The notes beneath the pieces are model-generated. The model did not search any database. It was not told the origin of the DNA and saw nothing but the letters and a program-made list of their open reading frames with translations. From a bacterium (GTDB taxonomy: Bacteria > Armatimonadota > Abditibacteriia > Abditibacteriales > Abditibacteriaceae): 43,754 bases of DNA. Every line of letters starts with the position of its first letter. Position 1 is the first letter of the stretch. Below, piece after piece: positions 39,845-43,754 of this stretch. The stretch is taken from contig SDZD01000054.1 of assembly GCA_004172935.1 (NCBI GenBank), positions 1 to 43,754 of the forward strand, given 5' to 3'. A program made the translations under genes and the position numbers.

Positions 39845-40510
39845 ATGTTCCGCCGCTCTCTCTTTTCGCGTCTCGTACCGCTCCTCGTTTTAGGGGCGGT
39901 GGCGTTGACGTTTACCTCTTTGGCATGGGCGCAAAGCGTCGGGCGTGCCAGCGGCGATTTCCCCAACCTGCGAGTCAACAAATCCGAAACCCCATTCGGT
40001 CGTCTTGTCGCCGATGCGCTTCTCGCGAAGAGTGGCGCCGACTGCGCGCTCATCAACGCCGGCTCACTCAAATCGGGCACCCTCAGCGAAGGCCCCATCG
40101 AAAGCACCGACCTCGAAGCTCTGCTGTCTTTCTCCGACGACGATGTCGCCACCCTGTCGCTTTCCGGTGCCCAGCTTAAAGCCGCATTGGAACGTGCCGC
40201 CAGCGTCTTCCCCACGGGAAGCCCCGCTTTCTTGCAGGTCGCGGGCATTAAGGCGCGTTTCGACTCCAATCAGGCTCCCGGCAAACGCATCAGTTCTATC
40301 TCGGTGCGAGGCAAGCAACTCGACGACGGTGCCACCTACTCCGTCGCCATGCCCTCCAGCCTCGCCGAAGGTGCAGCTGGCTTTTTCAACATCTGGAACG
40401 GCGCCCAAAAGCGCTCGACCGGTGCCAGTTTGATGCAGGATTTGATCGCCTACATCGGCTCCAAAGGCGACGTTGCCCCCGATATGCAAGCCCGCTTCGA
40501 CGGCGCCTGA
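39845..40510 (+). CDS. Secreted free-standing 5'-nucleotidase C-terminal domain protein
   Basis: 221 residues. A signal peptide (VPLLVLGAVALTFTSLAWA) is followed by a complete 5'-nucleotidase C-terminal domain: RVNKSETPFGRLVADALLAK, ALINAGSLKSGTL, GPIESTDLEALLSF and LSLSGAQLKAALERAA. In full-size enzymes this domain binds the nucleotide while the metallophosphatase domain cuts it; here that catalytic domain is missing. The protein may bind nucleotides or act with a separate partner. The ATG at 39845 was chosen because it begins the signal peptide; an upstream start would add 16 residues before it. It is followed 22 bases later by the HEAT-repeat gene. Confidence 0.85.
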   Translation: MFRRSLFSRLVPLLVLGAVALTFTSLAWAQSVGRASGDFPNLRVNKSETPFGRLVADALLAKSGADCALINAGSLKSGTLSEGPIESTDLEALLSFSDDDVATLSLSGAQLKAALERAASVFPTGSPAFLQVAGIKARFDSNQAPGKRISSISVRGKQLDDGATYSVAMPSSLAEGAAGFFNIWNGAQKRSTGASLMQDLIAYIGSKGDVAPDMQARFDGA

Positions 40511-40532
40511 TTGGCCCGTCAAACTGGGCTGC

Positions 40533-41513
40533 ATGTTTCGCGCCCTCCTCACAATTCTTCTTGTTTGCATCAGCCTTTTGCCCGCCCATGCCATAAGCAT
40601 CTGGGACGCGACCCATCGCGCTGACCTCGTTTGCATCGCCACCTTCGAATCCGAACGAGCCGTCGAAAGCGAACACCCTCTGGCCTTCGAGGGAAATGTC
40701 ATTTATGCCTTCACCATGAACGTAAGCCAAGTGTGGAAAGGCGAAGTGAAAGAGAAAAAGCTCACTCTCCATCTAGCCCGCTACGAACGAAACGGCCCGT
40801 GGCAGCCGTTTCGCCCCTTCGAGACCAACCGTAATTACCTCATCATCGCCAAGCGTAACCCCAAAGGGCGCTTCTACACCTCTCCTGATGACCTCAACGG
40901 CAAACAAGGTTTCGTCGATTATTTCCCCGTTCGCGAATCAGTGCCCGCAGTCCCGTCACAACCCCTCATGGTTCGCGTCACCCGTCAAATCATTGCCAAC
41001 CTCCTCGACGCCAATACAGAACTCAAGCAAAAATCTCTCTGGCAATTGCAAGACTACGAAGGCGTATTCATCGACGACTCCACTTGGGTCAAAAAACAAT
41101 TTGGTGCCGCCGAAGTCAGCGCCACCAAATCCTTGGTCAAAAAAGAAGCTATCCCCGAAATCCTGCGCCTGACCCGTGAAGGCGACGAGGAAATCCGGTG
41201 TACCGCGTTGGAAACGGCCTCATGGCTACAGCAAACATCGGTCATTCCCCAACTGGCGCGCGGCGCCCAGAGTGGCAAGCCGTGGGCGGATTCGCTCGCA
41301 TGGGGCTTCCTCCATTATCGCAACCGCGAAGCGCTCCCCCTGCTTCAAGCCCAACTCAGCAACACCAACCCCATCGCGCGCCTCGCCATCATCGAAGCCT
41401 TTGAGTTATTCCGCGACCCCGCGACTATTCCCGACTTGAAGCGGCTCCTCACCGACCCCGATGCTCAAGTGCGCGACAGGGCGCGCTATGCAGTGGGTCT
41501 TATTGGCGGTTAA
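40533..41513 (+). CDS. Secreted protein with beta domain and HEAT-like repeats
   Basis: 326 residues. A signal peptide (ALLTILLVCISLLPAHA) is followed by a beta-rich domain (residues about 20-130) with RADLVCIATFESE and NVSQVWKGEVKEKKLTLHL, a pattern of small secreted domains that measure an effect of another system. The C-terminal half has helical HEAT-like repeats, for example IPEILRLTREGDEEIRCTAL, ETASWLQQTSVIPQLARGAQ and the end IPDLKRLLTDPDAQVRDRAR. HEAT repeats serve protein binding. The ATG at 40533 starts the signal peptide. It lies 22 bases after the 5'-nucleotidase-domain gene, so both are likely co-transcribed. The role is unknown. Confidence 0.82.
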   Translation: MFRALLTILLVCISLLPAHAISIWDATHRADLVCIATFESERAVESEHPLAFEGNVIYAFTMNVSQVWKGEVKEKKLTLHLARYERNGPWQPFRPFETNRNYLIIAKRNPKGRFYTSPDDLNGKQGFVDYFPVRESVPAVPSQPLMVRVTRQIIANLLDANTELKQKSLWQLQDYEGVFIDDSTWVKKQFGAAEVSATKSLVKKEAIPEILRLTREGDEEIRCTALETASWLQQTSVIPQLARGAQSGKPWADSLAWGFLHYRNREALPLLQAQLSNTNPIARLAIIEAFELFRDPATIPDLKRLLTDPDAQVRDRARYAVGLIGG

Positions 41514-41622
41514 GGCGGCAATGCCCTCACTCCTTTGGGAATACTCCCCAATTCTTCACCGCGCGCTTGCCCATGCGCGTATGAAAACGTAAATTTTTCG
41601 GGCGCCTTTGGCGCAACTTGCC

Positions 41623-43754
41623 GTGCTCAACCCTTTTGCTTCTTTTCTCGCGTCAAAGCGTTTTCGCCTCGGATGGATTCTTGTCCTCATCGGTTTGGCG
41701 AACGCGCTCTTCTGGACGCTTTACCGATGGAACTTTGAAAACCACTTCCGTTCCACCCAGATTGTGTGCGACTTCGAGGACACACGCTCGATGGCCGATG
41801 GTTTCGGCAAGTCACAGGAACAACTGCTCGTCGAACTGCATAAACGCGGCGTCAACTCGATTCTGCTCTACGAACAAACCCTCAGTTCTCTCCGCGATAA
41901 CGCGCGCCTTGTCATTCAATCCCGCGAAGCTGCCGAGCAAATCTACCCCACCGCGAACTGGGCGCAGGTGCCGCCTCAGTACCGATTCCTCATCGTCTCC
42001 GACGATGCAGCGCTCCTCAACCAAATTTATCCCCGCATCTTCAGCCAATCGGTTGTGCCGCCCCAGCGCATCGCATTGCGCGGCGGGCAGGGCATTCTCA
42101 TCTCCAACTCGAAACAGTTGGTCAGCGACGCCCAACTCGGTTTCGATCCCCAGCAACTCGCTCTTGCCAAGCGCGTGAACATGATTGTGGCGGCCCGCAT
42201 CGCTAACCCCGTCAACCTCACGCCCAAGCGCATCACTCAACTGCTCGATGACGTGAAATATCAGGCCAAAGCCAACGTCGTCTTCATGGGCGACGATCAG
42301 GTCGTCGGCTTCGAATCGCTCATCTCTCCCGTCCAGCGCGAAATGCGCAAACGCGACCTCACCTTCACCGTCGTCGAGTTCGGCAAAACGCGCGGTGCGG
42401 GCGATATGGCCAAGTTCACCGAGGGCAAAATTGCCCGCGTTCACACCGTTCTCCCCGAAGAAGCGCTCGGCGCCGAACCCGAACTGCTCGTTGACCGCTA
42501 CGTGCGCGCCGCCAAAGAGCGCAACATGCGCGTTCTCTTCCTGCGCCTCATGCGCCACCAGAAAGGCGAACCCGAAGCCGCCGAACCCGGCGACCTAAAG
42601 GCTCCTATCCGTCTGGAAAAAGATGGCTTCGACCAGAACATGGAATTGGTCGAAAAGGTAAGCACCGAAATCCAACGCGCCCCTCTGCCATTCTTCCGTC
42701 CCGGTTTGGGCATTGGTCCCGCGCAGCGCTTCGGCGACTACCCGATGGCCCAACTTGAACAAGGCGGCTTGCCCCATCGCGTCGCTCAGGCCGTCCGCTT
42801 CGAGATGCTGTTCGTAACCGGCTTGGGCGTCGTCGGCATGACTCTGCTTTTGCTCAACCTGTTCTTCGACATGCGTCCCGAAGTCCAACAGCGTTGGTTC
42901 ATCGCGGGTGTCGCATTGGTCTTTGCCCTCTCGTTTTCGGCGGGCATCGGTGCCAAATTATTGGCTCTTCAAGCGGGCCTCGTCTGCTCGACAGTTGGCA
43001 TGATGTGGGGCGGTTTACCGCTCATCTGGGATGGCCTCAAGCGTCCCGGCTCCTCGCGCACGCCTGTCCAAATCGCCGTCTTCGGTTTGGGCGTCCTTTT
43101 CCGCACCACGCTCATAACGCTTATCGGTGGCCTCTATGTCACTGCCTTCCTCAATAACTGGCGTTACATGAGCAAGGCCGACGAATACCTCGGCGAAAAG
43201 GCCACGCAGTTCCTGCCCATCGCCATCATCGCATTCGCTTTCGTGGGCGAAATATTCCCGCACCGCGTCGAAGCCGAAGGCGCCGCTCCCGGCGTCCGTC
43301 GCGCTATGGCGCGCTTGCGTGGCGTCGTCGCCCGTCCTTTCACTGCGCAAACCGCCATCTACTCGCTCGTCGTTCTGGCTGTCGGTTACGTATGGATGGC
43401 CCGCTTCGGCAACGATTCGGGAATGCAAATTTCCGCCTTCGAGCTGAAAGCCCGCGCCACGCTCGAACAGGTCTTCCTCACCCGTCCGCGCACTAAGGAA
43501 ATCTCTCTGGGCCACCCCGCGTTCATCCTGATGATCGCCTTCCTGCTGCGCCGCCAGAAGCTGCTGGCTTTGGCCGCACTACTGCCCGCCATCATCGGCC
43601 AAACCGACGTTCTCAACACTATGTGCCACATCCACACCCCGGTCTTCTTCAACCTGTGGCGTTCGATAACAGGCATCGTAATCGGCGGCTTCGCTGGCTT
43701 CGTTGCCCTGCTCGTGGTGCTTCCCGTCCTGACTCGCTTCACGCGCCCCAAAAG
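41623..43754 (+). CDS. DUF5693-family membrane protein (C-terminus cut by window edge)
   Basis: The frame stays open from the GTG at 41623 to the right edge, 710 codons. The N-terminus has one membrane helix (GWILVLIGLANALFWTLYRW), a large extracytoplasmic domain (about residues 45-400, with STQIVCDFEDTRSMADGFG and VVEFGKTRGAGDMAKF) and then several helices (for example MLFVTGLGVVGMTLLLLNLF and TAIYSLVVLAVGYVWMARFG). The late motif LTRPRTKEISLGHPAF is typical of DUF5693. No ATG lies near the start; GTG at 41623 is chosen, TTG at 41608 is an alternative. In related bacteria such genes often adjoin cell-wall glycan genes such as csaB (memory). Its frame has no stop within the window. Confidence 0.88.
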   Translation, partial: MLNPFASFLASKRFRLGWILVLIGLANALFWTLYRWNFENHFRSTQIVCDFEDTRSMADGFGKSQEQLLVELHKRGVNSILLYEQTLSSLRDNARLVIQSREAAEQIYPTANWAQVPPQYRFLIVSDDAALLNQIYPRIFSQSVVPPQRIALRGGQGILISNSKQLVSDAQLGFDPQQLALAKRVNMIVAARIANPVNLTPKRITQLLDDVKYQAKANVVFMGDDQVVGFESLISPVQREMRKRDLTFTVVEFGKTRGAGDMAKFTEGKIARVHTVLPEEALGAEPELLVDRYVRAAKERNMRVLFLRLMRHQKGEPEAAEPGDLKAPIRLEKDGFDQNMELVEKVSTEIQRAPLPFFRPGLGIGPAQRFGDYPMAQLEQGGLPHRVAQAVRFEMLFVTGLGVVGMTLLLLNLFFDMRPEVQQRWFIAGVALVFALSFSAGIGAKLLALQAGLVCSTVGMMWGGLPLIWDGLKRPGSSRTPVQIAVFGLGVLFRTTLITLIGGLYVTAFLNNWRYMSKADEYLGEKATQFLPIAIIAFAFVGEIFPHRVEAEGAAPGVRRAMARLRGVVARPFTAQTAIYSLVVLAVGYVWMARFGNDSGMQISAFELKARATLEQVFLTRPRTKEISLGHPAFILMIAFLLRRQKLLALAALLPAIIGQTDVLNTMCHIHTPVFFNLWRSITGIVIGGFAGFVALLVVLPVLTRFTRPK

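Overview
The window looks like a chromosomal segment of a Gram-negative-type bacterium, most probably a member of the Armatimonadota (inference). The best marker is a type II prepilin-like protein at 30262-30996 with the N-terminal pattern and C-terminal H-X9-DG motif that are abundant in Armatimonadota and Planctomycetota. A DUF5693 protein, small secreted low-complexity proteins and a moderately GC-rich base composition fit this. No rRNA, tRNA, CRISPR array, insertion sequence, integrase or phage gene was seen.

Layout. (1) 1-11452, almost all on the minus strand, is a tellurium-resistance-like (Ter) stress module. In transcription order it reads: a PMCA-type calcium P-ATPase, a terminator, four AIM24-family proteins, a vWA/zinc-ribbon protein, then (after a small plus-strand membrane gene) a second vWA protein, a PP2C phosphatase, a Ser/Thr kinase and a TerD protein cut by the left edge. 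vWA + PP2C + kinase matches the TerY-P phosphorylation triad known from Ter systems. (2) 11664-17584 is a mixed region: Gfo/Idh/MocA oxidoreductase, methionine aminopeptidase, a Gly/Asn-rich secreted protein, a polysaccharide deacetylase coupled to a degenerate PAP2-like membrane protein, and a small basic secreted protein. (3) 17866-20383 is a tight three-gene surface-polysaccharide operon (membrane protein, O-antigen-ligase-like protein, carbohydrate-binding-like protein) with two ATGA overlaps. (4) 20441-22528 is a large protein with a C-terminal TerD-like domain, a second Ter-linked locus. (5) 22676-27313 holds a TetR regulator next to an aldo/keto reductase, and the GDP-mannose pair (phosphomannomutase, ManC). 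(6) 27453-33700 holds a thioredoxin-like protein, an orphan GAF histidine kinase, a DUF4397 lipoprotein, the prepilin, a secreted protein, prolyl-tRNA synthetase and a DUF3072 protein. (7) 33701-34242 is the only gene-free stretch above 300 bases; it contains two terminators and a strongly structured ~220-base segment that may be an RNA gene. (8) 34243-43754 holds APS/PAPS reductase, a glycerophosphodiester phosphodiesterase without a normal start codon, a UPF0182 membrane protein, a methyltransferase, a free 5'-nucleotidase C-terminal domain, a HEAT-repeat protein and a DUF5693 membrane protein cut by the right edge.

The points most worth a second look are the Ter/AIM24/Ca-ATPase module, terminators that abut the start codons of two Ter-linked genes, the candidate structured RNA at 33918-34138, and the phosphodiesterase whose catalytic N-terminus lies upstream of every canonical start codon. 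Several genes carry a TAAA-type -10 box 8 or 9 bases before the ATG, suggesting leaderless transcripts.
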